Shown: positions 34,225 to 43,605 of the stretch, in pieces | Layout: each line of letters starts with the position of its first letter | Numbering within the stretch: the first letter of the stretch is position 1 | Assembly: GCA_900100835.1 (NCBI GenBank) | Contig: FNCM01000008.1 | Coordinates: 1 to 64,000, forward strand | DNA from: Selenomonas sp. WCT3 | GTDB taxonomy: Bacteria; Bacillota; Negativicutes; Selenomonadales; Selenomonadaceae | DNA: 64,000 bases | Reading direction: 5' to 3' | Notes under the pieces: generated by a model | Databases searched by the model: none | Seen by the model: only the letters and a program-made list of their open reading frames with translations | Told to the model about the DNA's origin: nothing | Made by a program: the position numbers and the translations under genes

Positions 34225-36246
34225 ATGAGTGAAGAAAGAATTTTTGCGATAGAGCCTGAAAAAGAATTGCCGGAAAAGCCGGGCTTTGAGCCTGGAATCC
34301 GCCGGGCTCCGTCACGGGGCTTTCATTTGACGAAGGCCCAGACGGAGATTGCCCTGAAGAATGCGTTGCGGTATGTAGATCCGAGTCTCCATGAAACATT
34401 GATCCCGGAATTCCTCGAAGAGCTGACAACCTATGGGCGCATCTATGCCTACCGGTTCCGGCCCCAGGGGCGTATCTTTGGTAAGCCGATTGATGAATAT
34501 CCGGGAAACTGCATCGAAGGCAAGGCCTTTCAGGTCATGATGGACAATAATCTGGATTTTGAAGTGGCCCTTTATCCCTATGAACTGGTAACTTATGGCG
34601 AGACCGGAAGTGTCTGCCAGAACTGGCTGCAGTATCGACTTATCAAGAAATATCTGCAGGTCATGACCGATAGGCAGACGCTGGTTGTAGAATCTGGTCA
34701 TCCGTTAGGGCTCTTCAAGTCGCACCCGGGCGCACCGCGGGTTATCATCACCAATGCGTTGATGGTCGGCATGTTTGATAATCAGAAGGATTGGGAAATC
34801 GCTGAGGAGATGGGGGTGGCCAATTATGGGCAGATGACAGCTGGCGGCTGGATGTATATCGGTCCCCAGGGGATTGTCCATGGCACTTATAATACTTTGC
34901 TCAATGCCGGGCGCATGCATTTGGGGATTGCTCATGATGGGGATTTGCGTGGTAAGCTCTTTATAAGTTCTGGCCTGGGCGGAATGAGCGGCGCCCAGCC
35001 AAAAGCTGTTGAGATTGCAAATGGCATCGGTGTCATCGCCGAGGTGGATGCATCCCGCATTGAGACCCGCCGGAAACAGGGCTGGGTAAAAGAAAGCTAT
35101 GACAGTCTCGCGGCTGTTTTCGACTCGGTCAAGCGACATCAGCAGGCAGGTACAGCGGTGTCGATTGCCTATCATGGCAATGTGGTCGATTTGCTTGAGT
35201 ATGTGGTGGCGCATCACATCCATGTGGACTTGCTGAGCGATCAGACCTCCTGCCATGCGGCCTATGATGGCGGTTATTGTCCTCAGGGCTTGAGCTTTGC
35301 ACAGCGCACGGCGATGCTGGCCGCTGACCGTGAAGGTTTCGTGGCCAAAGTCAAGGAAAGCCTGCGCCATCATTATGAGCTCATCAAGGTCTGCGTAGCC
35401 GATGGCACGTATTTCTTTGATTATGGGAATGCTTTTTTGAAGGCGGTTTACGATGCGGGGGTAAAAGAACTGTCGAAAAATGGTATCGACGATAAAGACG
35501 GCTTTATCTTGCCGTCTTATGTAGAAGATATCATGGGGCCGCAGCTCTTTGACTATGGCTATGGTCCCTTCCGCTGGGTTTGCCTCAGCGGCAAGCAGGC
35601 GGATTTGATTGCCACCGACAAGGCGGCGATGGCCTGCATCAATCCGGCGCGCCGCTATCAGGACCGGGATAATTATAATTGGATTCGCGATGCAGAAAAG
35701 AATCAGCTGGTGGTAGGGACGCAGGCGCGCATCTTATACCAGGATGCGGAAGGACGCATGCGGATTGCACTGAAATTCAATGAACTGGTCCGGGAGGGCA
35801 AGATTGGTCCGGTCATGATTGGCCGCGACCATCATGATGTCAGCGGCACGGACTCGCCGTTCCGCGAAACTGCCAATATCAAGGATGGCAGCAATGTCAT
35901 GGCCGATATGGCAGTCCAGTGCTTTGCCGGAAATGCTGCCCGGGGTATGAGCCTTTGTGCTTTGCATAACGGTGGCGGCGTGGGCATCGGCAAGTCCATA
36001 AATGGTGGCTTTGGCTTGGTGCTGGATGGCAGTCAGCGTATAGATGAAATCATCCGCAGTGCCATGCTTTGGGATGTTATGGGGGGCGTGGCTCGCCGCA
36101 GCTGGGCCCGCAATGAGCATTCGCTGGAAACCGTGCGCAAGTACAATGAAGATTATGCCAGGGAGAGCCATATCACAGAACCATGCCTTGCCGACGAAGC
36201 GGTTATCGCAACAGCTGTAGCGAAATATTTCCTCGAAGCGAGGTGA
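34225..36246 (+). CDS. hutU: Urocanate hydratase, long form
   Basis: Adds water to urocanate to give 4-imidazolone-5-propionate, using tightly bound NAD+ as electrophile. The 673-residue length matches the long type known from animals and some anaerobes, not the 550-residue Bacillus form. Conserved segments include VVESGHPLGLFKSHPGAPRV near residue 153, GLGGMSGAQPKA near 250 and HNGGGVGIGKSINGGFG near 582. AGGAGC lies before the ATG. It is followed by hutI after 5 bp. Confidence 0.95.
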   Translation: MSEERIFAIEPEKELPEKPGFEPGIRRAPSRGFHLTKAQTEIALKNALRYVDPSLHETLIPEFLEELTTYGRIYAYRFRPQGRIFGKPIDEYPGNCIEGKAFQVMMDNNLDFEVALYPYELVTYGETGSVCQNWLQYRLIKKYLQVMTDRQTLVVESGHPLGLFKSHPGAPRVIITNALMVGMFDNQKDWEIAEEMGVANYGQMTAGGWMYIGPQGIVHGTYNTLLNAGRMHLGIAHDGDLRGKLFISSGLGGMSGAQPKAVEIANGIGVIAEVDASRIETRRKQGWVKESYDSLAAVFDSVKRHQQAGTAVSIAYHGNVVDLLEYVVAHHIHVDLLSDQTSCHAAYDGGYCPQGLSFAQRTAMLAADREGFVAKVKESLRHHYELIKVCVADGTYFFDYGNAFLKAVYDAGVKELSKNGIDDKDGFILPSYVEDIMGPQLFDYGYGPFRWVCLSGKQADLIATDKAAMACINPARRYQDRDNYNWIRDAEKNQLVVGTQARILYQDAEGRMRIALKFNELVREGKIGPVMIGRDHHDVSGTDSPFRETANIKDGSNVMADMAVQCFAGNAARGMSLCALHNGGGVGIGKSINGGFGLVLDGSQRIDEIIRSAMLWDVMGGVARRSWARNEHSLETVRKYNEDYARESHITEPCLADEAVIATAVAKYFLEAR

Positions 36247-36251
36247 GGGAT

Positions 36252-37508
36252 ATGGGACAGATCGTTTTGCGCCATATTCAGCAGATTGCGACGCCAGAAG
36301 GAAAAACAGAGCGCAAGGGAACGGAAATGAATCAGCTGCACCTGATTGAAGATGGTGCCATTTGGATCGAGGAAGATCGGATACGCATGGTGGGGGCTGA
36401 TCATGAGGTAATGGCAGCTCTGGGGGAAACAGACGATATCCTGTGGGAGGATTGCCGCGGGAAATGTGCGATTCCTGGTTTTGTGGATGCTCATACCCAT
36501 TTCCTGTTTGCCGGGAGCCGGGCTGAAGAATTTGATGATCGGCTGGCGGGGGTTCCCTATCTCGAGTTGTTAGCCCGCGGCGGCGGTATCTGCCGTACGA
36601 TGCAGGCTGTCCGGGAAGCATCGGAAGAAGAGCTGCTTTCCACGGGGAAGAAAGTCCTTCGAGACATGCTGCGTTTTGGCATTACCACCGTGGAAGGGAA
36701 AAGCGGCTATGGACTCAACCGGGAGGATGAGCTCAAGCAGCTGCGTGTGATGCGGCGGCTCAATCAGGAACAACCTATTGATATCGTGAGTACGTATCTT
36801 GGAAGCCATGCGGTTCCACCGGAATATCAGGGCGATGGTGATGGCTATGTCGAGTTCATGACGGAAAAGATGTTACCGCTGGTAAAGGACGAGGGATTAG
36901 CTGATTTTGTTGATGTATTCTGTGAGCAGGGAGTGTTCTCGCTCGCGCAAAGCCGGCGGATCTTAACCCGGGCAAAAGCGCTGGGCTTTGCCTTGAAACT
37001 CCATGCTGATGAAATGAGCTCTCTAGGCGGTGCCGGGCTGGCCCATGAATTGGGGGCAGTATCGGCAGATCATTTGCTGTCAATCAGCAAGGAAGATATC
37101 CTGCGGCTGTCGGCGGGAAATACAAAAGCAGTCCTGCTGCCAGCCACGGCTTTTTGCATGCGCTGTCCTTACGCGCCGGCCAGGGAATTGATTGCGCATG
37201 ATGTGGCGGTGGCTTTGGCCAGCGATTTCAATCCGGGAAGTTGTTTTACTTATTCGACGGCATTGATTTTTGCCTTGGCAGTCATCCAGATGCGTTTGAC
37301 ATCAGCCGAGACTTTGACTGCCATGACGCTGAACGGCGCCGCTGCACTAGATAAAGCCGCCGAGATTGGCAGCCTTGAAGCAGGAAAGAAGGCAGATATC
37401 ATATTGCTGGCTGCGCCAGACTATCGTTATTTGGCGTATCAGACAGGAATGAATTTGGTTCAGCAAGTGATAAAGGACGGCAAGCTCGTATGGAATTTGC
37501 CGCAATAG
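36252..37508 (+). CDS. hutI: Imidazolonepropionase
   Basis: Opens the imidazolone ring to N-formimino-L-glutamate. The 418-residue amidohydrolase has the zinc motif VDAHTHFLFAGSR near residue 80, RGGGICRTMQAVRE near 110, KSGYGLN near 152, LHADEMSSLGG near 250, and the late Asp in ALASDFNPGS near 323. The ATG at 36252 is preceded by GAGG. Last gene of the hut operon. No hairpin terminator is visible in the 50 bases after it. Confidence 0.95.
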   Translation: MGQIVLRHIQQIATPEGKTERKGTEMNQLHLIEDGAIWIEEDRIRMVGADHEVMAALGETDDILWEDCRGKCAIPGFVDAHTHFLFAGSRAEEFDDRLAGVPYLELLARGGGICRTMQAVREASEEELLSTGKKVLRDMLRFGITTVEGKSGYGLNREDELKQLRVMRRLNQEQPIDIVSTYLGSHAVPPEYQGDGDGYVEFMTEKMLPLVKDEGLADFVDVFCEQGVFSLAQSRRILTRAKALGFALKLHADEMSSLGGAGLAHELGAVSADHLLSISKEDILRLSAGNTKAVLLPATAFCMRCPYAPARELIAHDVAVALASDFNPGSCFTYSTALIFALAVIQMRLTSAETLTAMTLNGAAALDKAAEIGSLEAGKKADIILLAAPDYRYLAYQTGMNLVQQVIKDGKLVWNLPQ

Positions 37509-37560
37509 ATGGCATTTGACTCGATTTTTGGGAAAGTTGTTTCTGTGTAAAGTAAAAAAA

Positions 37561-37589
37561 TTGACTGGTTCAATCAAAAATGATAAAAT
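37561..37589 (+). promoter_or_regulatory. Promoter of the polyamine operon
   Basis: TTGACT at 37561-37566, 17-base spacer, TAAAAT at 37584-37589: a good housekeeping-type promoter. It lies about 60 bases before the speA start. The -35 overlaps an imperfect TTGAC-N3-TTCAA palindrome. Confidence 0.7.
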
Positions 37590-37647
37590 CTAATAAGAAA
37601 AATAAAAAGTGATAATCGTCAGATTATTTTTACCCGGAGGAACGAAA

Positions 37648-39102
37648 TTGGATCGAATCAATCAACATACAGCACCGGTCTATGAAGCCATGCTGGAGCT
37701 TAGAAAGCGCCGCATGGTTCCTTTTGATGTGCCCGGGCATAAGCGTGGGCGCGGCAATCCGGAGCTACTCGATTTCCTGGGTGAGAAATGTGTAGGTGTC
37801 GATGTCAACTCGATGAAGATGCTCGACAACCTCAGTCACCCGATATCTGTCATCCGCGAGGCCGAGGAGCTTACCGCGGATGCTTTTGGTGCGCAGCATG
37901 CATTCTTTATGGTCAATGGCACCACCTCAGCTGTCCAGGCGATGGTGCTGGCCACAGTGCGCGCTGGCGATGAGATCTTGCTGCCGCGCAATGTCCATAA
38001 GAGCGTCATCAATGCATTGGTGCTCTGCGGAGGTATTCCGGTCTATGTGCCGGTACGCGTCAATCATCAGATTGGCATTGCCACGGGGATGGCCCTAAGC
38101 GATGTGGAAAAGGCGATTCGCCAGCATCCGCGGGCCAAGGCCATCTTTGTTAACAATCCGACCTATTACGGCATCGCCTCGGACATCAAGGGCATCGTGC
38201 GCATAGCCCATGCAGCTGGCATGAAGGTGCTGGTCGATGAGGCCCATGGCACCCATCTCTACTTCGGCAAGAATCTGCCGATTTCAGGCATGGCAGCTGG
38301 CGGCGATCTGGCAGCCGTTTCGATGCATAAGTCCGGCGGCAGTCTGACCCAGAGTTCCATCCTGCTCTGCGGCCAGGGCGTCGATGCCGAGTACGTGCAA
38401 CAGATCATTAACCTCACCCAGACGACCAGTGCCTCGTATCTTCTGATTTCAAGTCTTGACCTTTCTCGCCGCAACCTGGCGCTCCATGGCTGCGAAGCCT
38501 TCGAGAAGGTCAGCTCCATGTCCGAGTATGCCCGGTCAGAAATCAATGAGATTGGCGGCTTTTATGCCTATGGCCGCGAGCTTATCGACGGTGACAGCGT
38601 CTACGATTTCGATGTGACGAAGCTTTCGGTTTTCACGCAGGGCATCGGCATGACGGGCATCGAGGTCTACGACATGCTGCGGGATGAGTACGACATCCAG
38701 ATTGAGTTTGGCGATATCGGCAACATCCTGGCTTATATCTCCATTGGCGACCGCATCCGCGACATTGAGCGGCTGGTGGGGGCGCTCGAGGATATCGCGG
38801 GCCGCTTCGCCAAGGACAAGCGCGAGCTCTACTGCGGCGAGTTTATCGCCCCCGAGCTCGTCATGAGCCCCAAGGAGGCTTTCTACGCCAAGGGCGAGCG
38901 CCTGCCGCTGAAGGATACCGTGGGCCGCATCTCGGGGGAGATGCTCATGTGCTATCCGCCGGGCATCCCCATACTGACGCCTGGCGAGCGCATCACCGAA
39001 GAGATACTTACCTATATTGAGTACGCGCGGGAAAAAGGCTGTTCCCTGCAGGGAACGCAGGACTCGGAGTGCCGGGAACTGCGCATTTTGACGGAAACTT
39101 GA
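37648..39102 (+). CDS. speA: Arginine decarboxylase (Orn/Lys/Arg decarboxylase family)
   Basis: PLP enzyme, fold type I, with VPGHKRG near residue 28, the aspartate pair region VLVDEAHGTH near 195 and the cofactor Lys 228 in SMHKSGGSLTQ. The 484-residue size is that of Bacillus SpeA/YaaO rather than the long enterobacterial enzymes. The substrate is inferred as arginine because agmatine deiminase and N-carbamoylputrescine amidase genes are in the same operon; lysine or ornithine cannot be excluded from sequence. The start is TTG 37648, with GGAGG seven bases upstream; an in-frame ATG at 37609 has no such site. Confidence 0.88.
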   Translation: MDRINQHTAPVYEAMLELRKRRMVPFDVPGHKRGRGNPELLDFLGEKCVGVDVNSMKMLDNLSHPISVIREAEELTADAFGAQHAFFMVNGTTSAVQAMVLATVRAGDEILLPRNVHKSVINALVLCGGIPVYVPVRVNHQIGIATGMALSDVEKAIRQHPRAKAIFVNNPTYYGIASDIKGIVRIAHAAGMKVLVDEAHGTHLYFGKNLPISGMAAGGDLAAVSMHKSGGSLTQSSILLCGQGVDAEYVQQIINLTQTTSASYLLISSLDLSRRNLALHGCEAFEKVSSMSEYARSEINEIGGFYAYGRELIDGDSVYDFDVTKLSVFTQGIGMTGIEVYDMLRDEYDIQIEFGDIGNILAYISIGDRIRDIERLVGALEDIAGRFAKDKRELYCGEFIAPELVMSPKEAFYAKGERLPLKDTVGRISGEMLMCYPPGIPILTPGERITEEILTYIEYAREKGCSLQGTQDSECRELRILTET

Positions 39103-39149
39103 CAAGTCAGCCTGACATGTCAAGTTGACCGGTCACTTTGACTTGTCAA
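39099..39149. repeat. Array of four TTGAC-N2-GTCAA palindromes at 13-bp spacing
   Basis: Copies start at 39099, 39112, 39125 and 39138. The last is perfect, and the first three differ by one terminal base. They fill the gap between speA (stop overlaps copy 1) and speE, ending 20 bases before the speE start. They could bind a regulator or fold as RNA. Confidence 0.85.
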
Positions 39150-39168
39150 CAGGGGAGGAACCGAAGCA

Positions 39169-40029
39169 ATGGAAATATGGTTTTCACAGATGGATACGGA
39201 AAACGTCAAGACTTCCGTGCGCGTGGATAGACAGCTGTTCTCCAAGCAGAGCGAGTATCAGCGGATTGATGTCTTTGAGTCGAATGAGTTTGGCCGCATG
39301 ATTGTGCTGGACGGCGAAATCATCTTTTCAGAGGCTGACGAATTCATCTACAACGAAATGGTCGTGCATGTGCCCATGGCCGTACATCCCGAAGTCAAGA
39401 ACGTACTGATCATCGGCGGTGGCGACGGCGGCGTGGCAAAAGTACTCACGCAGTACCCCGAGATTGAGTCGATTGATGTTGTTGAGCCCGATGAGATGTT
39501 CATCGAGGTATCCCGGGAGTTTTTCCCCGAGACGGCCAAGGGCTTTGACGATGAACGGGTCAAGATCACGAATATGGACGGCCTGCGTTTCTTGCGCCGC
39601 TGCCGTGACAAATACGACCTCATCATCAACGATTCTACCGATCCCTTCGGCCATACCGAGGGGCTGTTCACGCGGGAATTCTATGGCAACTGCTACCGGG
39701 CCCTTCATGATGATGGCATCATGGTCTATCAGCATGGCAGTCCCTTCTATGATGAGGATGAGGCGGCCTTCCGCGCCATGCACCGCAAGGCTTATCAGAG
39801 TTTTCCCGTAAGCCGCGTTTATCAAGCCAGCATCCCAACCTGTCCCGCAGGCATTTGGATGTTTGGCTTTGCATCGAAGAAATATCATCCGCTTAAGGAT
39901 TTTGATGCCAAGCGCTGGAATAAGCGCGAGTTAAAGACCTGGTATTATACCACCCATTTGCATAAGGGTGCCTTTATGCTGCCCAAGTATGTTGAAGATA
40001 TTCTGTCCGAGGAGGAGACGAGAAAATGA
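39169..40029 (+). CDS. speE: Spermidine synthase (aminopropyltransferase)
   Basis: Transfers aminopropyl from decarboxylated SAM to putrescine. The 286-residue protein has the usual N-terminal beta domain, then the Rossmann fold with LIIGGGDGGVAKVLTQYP near residue 84, VVEPDEMF near 108, MDGLRFLRR near 139 and NDSTDPFGHTEGLFTREFY near 156. GGGGAGGAA precedes the ATG. No speD gene is in the window although the enzyme would need its product. The stop overlaps the next start (ATGA). Confidence 0.93.
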   Translation: MEIWFSQMDTENVKTSVRVDRQLFSKQSEYQRIDVFESNEFGRMIVLDGEIIFSEADEFIYNEMVVHVPMAVHPEVKNVLIIGGGDGGVAKVLTQYPEIESIDVVEPDEMFIEVSREFFPETAKGFDDERVKITNMDGLRFLRRCRDKYDLIINDSTDPFGHTEGLFTREFYGNCYRALHDDGIMVYQHGSPFYDEDEAAFRAMHRKAYQSFPVSRVYQASIPTCPAGIWMFGFASKKYHPLKDFDAKRWNKRELKTWYYTTHLHKGAFMLPKYVEDILSEEETRK

Positions 40030-41285
40030 GCAAATTGATGATTATCGGCTGTGGCGGTGTGGCAAGTGTTGCCATCCATAAAGTCTGCCAGAATGACGGC
40101 GTTTTTGATGAACTCTTAATTGCCAGCCGCACGGTTTCCAAGTGCGATGCCTTGAAGGAGAAACTGCAGGGCCAGACGAAGACGAAAATCACCACGGCGC
40201 AGATTGATGCCGATGATGTCGAGGCTTTAACCAAACTTATCAAGGAATATCAGCCCGATGCCGTGCTGAACGTGGCGCTGCCGTATCAAGATCTTACGAT
40301 CATGGATGCTTGCCTGGCTGCTGGCGTTGACTATATCGATACGGCAAACTTCGAGCCCGAGGACACCGAAGACCCCGAGTGGCGCAAGATTTACGACAAG
40401 CGCTGCAAGGAGCTGGGCTTCTCGGCTTATTTCGATTACTCCTGGCAGTGGGCTTATGAGGATAAGTTCAAACAGGCTGGCCTTACGGCCCTTTTGGGCA
40501 CGGGCTTTGACCCGGGCGTCACGTCGGTCTTTGCGGCCTATGCCAAGAAACATTACTTCGATACGATTGATACCATCGATATCCTCGACTGCAATGGCGG
40601 CGACCATGGCTATGCCTTTGCCACGAACTTCAATCCCGAGATCAACCTGCGGGAGGTCTCGGCACCGGGCTCCTATATGGAAAACGGCAAGTGGATCGAG
40701 ATCCCCGCTATGAGCATCAAGCGGGAATACGACTTCGAGGGCGTGGGCAAGAAGGATATGTACCTCTTGCATCATGAGGAGATTGAGGCCCTGGGCCGCA
40801 ATATGCCTGAGGTAAAGCGCATCCGTTTCTTCATGACCTTTGGCCAGAGCTATCTTGACCATATGCGCTGTCTCGAAAACGTCGGTATGCTCTCCACGAC
40901 GCCGATTAACTACAACGGCCAGGAAATCGTGCCGATCCAGTTCCTCAAGGCACTGCTGCCGGACCCGGCATCCCTTGGCCCGCGCACGAAGGGTAAGACG
41001 AATATCGGCTGCATCTTCACGGGCAAGAAGGATGGCAAGGAGCGCTCGATTTACATCTATAATGTCTGCGACCATCAGGAATGCTTTAAGGAAGTTGGCT
41101 CCCAGGCCATTTCCTATACCACGGGCGTACCGGCAATGATCGGTGCAATGCTTGTGGTGACTGGCCAGTGGAAGAAACCGGGCGTCTTTACCACCGATGA
41201 GTTCGACCCGGATCCGTATATGGAAGCCCTCAACAAATGGGGCCTGCCCTGGAAGGTCGTAGAGAATCCGGTGCTGGTTGACTGA
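40026..41285 (+). CDS. Carboxynorspermidine/carboxyspermidine dehydrogenase (saccharopine dehydrogenase family)
   Basis: A 419-residue LYS9-type reductase with Rossmann motif IIGCGGVASVAIHKVC near residue 5, NVALPYQDLTIMDACLAAGVDYIDTAN near 80 and GFDPGVTSVFAAYA near 158. Family members condense aspartate semialdehyde with putrescine or diaminopropane and reduce the imine with NADPH. Overlap with speE and the following decarboxylase gene fix the polyamine role. It gives a SAM-independent route to spermidine. Confidence 0.9.
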   Translation: MSKLMIIGCGGVASVAIHKVCQNDGVFDELLIASRTVSKCDALKEKLQGQTKTKITTAQIDADDVEALTKLIKEYQPDAVLNVALPYQDLTIMDACLAAGVDYIDTANFEPEDTEDPEWRKIYDKRCKELGFSAYFDYSWQWAYEDKFKQAGLTALLGTGFDPGVTSVFAAYAKKHYFDTIDTIDILDCNGGDHGYAFATNFNPEINLREVSAPGSYMENGKWIEIPAMSIKREYDFEGVGKKDMYLLHHEEIEALGRNMPEVKRIRFFMTFGQSYLDHMRCLENVGMLSTTPINYNGQEIVPIQFLKALLPDPASLGPRTKGKTNIGCIFTGKKDGKERSIYIYNVCDHQECFKEVGSQAISYTTGVPAMIGAMLVVTGQWKKPGVFTTDEFDPDPYMEALNKWGLPWKVVENPVLVD

Positions 41286-41299
41286 TAGGGAACGAAAGC

Positions 41300-42475
41300 A
41301 TGTCCATAACGATCAAGCAGGTGCCAACGCCGGCCTACGTGGTCGACGAAGGGGCACTGGAAAAGAACTTACAAATACTAAAAGATGTCAAGGAGCAGGC
41401 GGGCTGCAAGATTCTCTTGGCCCAGAAATGCTTTTCGATGTTTGCCGAATATCCGCTGATTGGCCGCTATCTTGACGGCGCCACGGCCAGCGGACTCTAT
41501 GAGGCAAGACTCGGCCATGAGGAGATGGCTGGCGAGAACCATGTGTTTTCGCCAGCTTACCGTCCTGAGGAAATCGAGAAGATTGCGGCTATCTGCGACC
41601 ATGTTATCTTCAACTCCTTCAATCAGCTGCGCCGCTTTGGTCCGCTCGTAAAGCGCATTCAGGAAAAGCGTGGGGTAAAACACGGCATCGGTCTGCGCAT
41701 CAATCCCGAGTGCTCGACTCAGGACCATGCCATCTATGACCCTTGTGCACCGGGCTCGCGTCTGGGGGTTACGGCGGACGTCTTTGCTGAGGCTGTGGAC
41801 GCAAATTCCGAGCTCTTTGATTTGCTCGGTGGCCTGCATTTCCATACCCTTTGCGAGCAGGATAGTCAGGCGTTGGCCGTGACCCTTGATGCGGTGCGCG
41901 AAAAGTTTGGTGGCTGGCTGGCGCGTGAGAATATCTGCTGGCTCAATATGGGGGGCGGCCATCATATCACCCGTGACGATTACGACCGCGGGCTGCTCGT
42001 TGAACTGGTCAAGCAGGCCAAAGCGGAATACGCCGTGGACGTCTATCTTGAACCTGGTGAGGCTGTGGCACTCAACGCGGGGTATCTGGTAACCGAGGTG
42101 CTGGATACCGTCGAAAATCACGGCACGAAGGTGCTTATACTCGACGCCTCGGCGGCCTGCCATATGCCTGATGTTTTGGAGATGCCATATCGGCCACCGC
42201 TTAAAGATTCCGGGGAGGCAGGGGAGAAGGCCTATACTTACCGGCTGTCTTCCTGTACGTGTCTAGCTGGCGATATCATTGGCGATTACTCCTTTGACCG
42301 GTCAATCGCCATCGGCGACCGGCTCTATTTTGAAGACATGGCCATCTACTCGATGGTCAAGAATAACACCTTCAATGGCATGGCACTGCCGGCTATCTGG
42401 CGCATGGATAAAGACGGTGCCTGCACGCTGGTGAAGAAGTTCGGTTATGAGGATTTCAAGGGAAGGCTGTCGTGA
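41300..42475 (+). CDS. nspC: Carboxynorspermidine decarboxylase
   Basis: PLP enzyme of the alanine-racemase/ornithine-decarboxylase fold. The cofactor Lys lies in KILLAQKCFSMF near residue 43, with GLRINPECSTQDHAIYDPCAPGSRLG near 130, LHFHTLCEQ near 178 and the active-site Cys/Asp region CLAGDIIGDY near 318. Length 391 matches NspC. It removes CO2 from carboxy(nor)spermidine. Gene gap 14 bp after the dehydrogenase. It contains one TTGAC palindrome (42294-42305) within coding DNA. Confidence 0.93.
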   Translation: MSITIKQVPTPAYVVDEGALEKNLQILKDVKEQAGCKILLAQKCFSMFAEYPLIGRYLDGATASGLYEARLGHEEMAGENHVFSPAYRPEEIEKIAAICDHVIFNSFNQLRRFGPLVKRIQEKRGVKHGIGLRINPECSTQDHAIYDPCAPGSRLGVTADVFAEAVDANSELFDLLGGLHFHTLCEQDSQALAVTLDAVREKFGGWLARENICWLNMGGGHHITRDDYDRGLLVELVKQAKAEYAVDVYLEPGEAVALNAGYLVTEVLDTVENHGTKVLILDASAACHMPDVLEMPYRPPLKDSGEAGEKAYTYRLSSCTCLAGDIIGDYSFDRSIAIGDRLYFEDMAIYSMVKNNTFNGMALPAIWRMDKDGACTLVKKFGYEDFKGRLS

Positions 42476-42476
42476 T

Positions 42477-43586
42477 ATGTTGATAAAAAAAACTACGCCT
42501 GCAGCAGATGGCTTTCATATGCCCGCAGAATTTGCCCCCCACGCGGGCACGTTCCTGATCTGGCCGGTTCGGCCTGGTTCTTGGACCAATGGCGGCCAGG
42601 AGGTACAGCCGGTATTCGTGCGGCTTATCGAGGAAATCGCGGCGGTGGAGGAACTGTATCTTCTCGTGGACGCTGAGCATCGCGGGCAAGCAGAGGCAAT
42701 GCTTGCTCATTTGCCCCAAGAGCATATTCATTATCTTGCGATTCCCACGGACGATGCCTGGGCGCGCGATATGGGGCCGACCTATGTCGTCAATGGCAAG
42801 GGCAGACGGCGCGGCGTCAATTGGCGATTCAATGCCTGGGGCGGCGAAGTCGATGGTCTGTATCCTGACTACGCCCGGGATGATGCGGCGGCGCCGCTGA
42901 TGGCTGACGCATTAGGGGATGAATGCTACGATGCTAGTGATTTCGTCCTTGAAGGTGGTTCCATTCATGTGGATGGCGAAGGCACAGCGGTGGTGACCGA
43001 GGCCTGCCTGTTGAGTGCCGGCCGCAATCCGCAGCTTAGTAAAGCGCAGATTGAGCAGAAATTGAAGGACTATCTGGGCGTCACCAAAGTCATCTGGCTG
43101 CCCCGGGGCATCTATAACGATGAAACCAATGAGCATGTCGATAACGTCTTTGCCTTTGTCCGGCCTGGCGAAGTGGTGCTGGCCTGGACCGATGACAAAA
43201 AAGACCCGCAGCATGCGTTAAGTCAGGCTGACCTTGCCGTTCTCGAAGGGGAAAGGGATGCCAAGGGACGTAAGTTTGTGGTGCATAAGCTGCCGATTCC
43301 TGCGCAGCCTGTCTGCATTACCGCCGAAGAGGCGGCTAGCTTTGCCTTTGTGGATGGCGAAGATAGGCGCGAGCCTGGCGAGCGCCTGGCGGCTAGCTAT
43401 GTCAATTTCTATATCTGCAACGGCAAGGTCATCGTGCCCCAGTTCGGCGATCGGATGGACGCAGAGGCTTTGCGCATTTTAGGGGATTGTTTCCCCAAGC
43501 GCAAAGTGGTGGGGCTTCCTGCTCGGGCCGTTATTGTCGGCGGCGGCAATTTCCACTGCCTGACCCAGCAGATACCCGCAGTATGA
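42477..43586 (+). CDS. aguA: Agmatine deiminase
   Basis: Hydrolyses agmatine to N-carbamoylputrescine and ammonia. The 369-residue guanidino-group-modifying enzyme has FAPHAGTFLIWPVRPGSW near residue 17, the DDAWARDMGPTYVVN motif near 93, DFVLEGGSIHVDGEGT near 155 and the catalytic Cys in GGGNFHCLTQQIP at the C-terminus. The ATG is two bases after the nspC stop. With speA and aguB it makes putrescine from arginine without urea. Confidence 0.95.
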   Translation: MLIKKTTPAADGFHMPAEFAPHAGTFLIWPVRPGSWTNGGQEVQPVFVRLIEEIAAVEELYLLVDAEHRGQAEAMLAHLPQEHIHYLAIPTDDAWARDMGPTYVVNGKGRRRGVNWRFNAWGGEVDGLYPDYARDDAAAPLMADALGDECYDASDFVLEGGSIHVDGEGTAVVTEACLLSAGRNPQLSKAQIEQKLKDYLGVTKVIWLPRGIYNDETNEHVDNVFAFVRPGEVVLAWTDDKKDPQHALSQADLAVLEGERDAKGRKFVVHKLPIPAQPVCITAEEAASFAFVDGEDRREPGERLAASYVNFYICNGKVIVPQFGDRMDAEALRILGDCFPKRKVVGLPARAVIVGGGNFHCLTQQIPAV

Positions 43587-43605
43587 TTTTTAACGAGGTG
43601 ATTCG

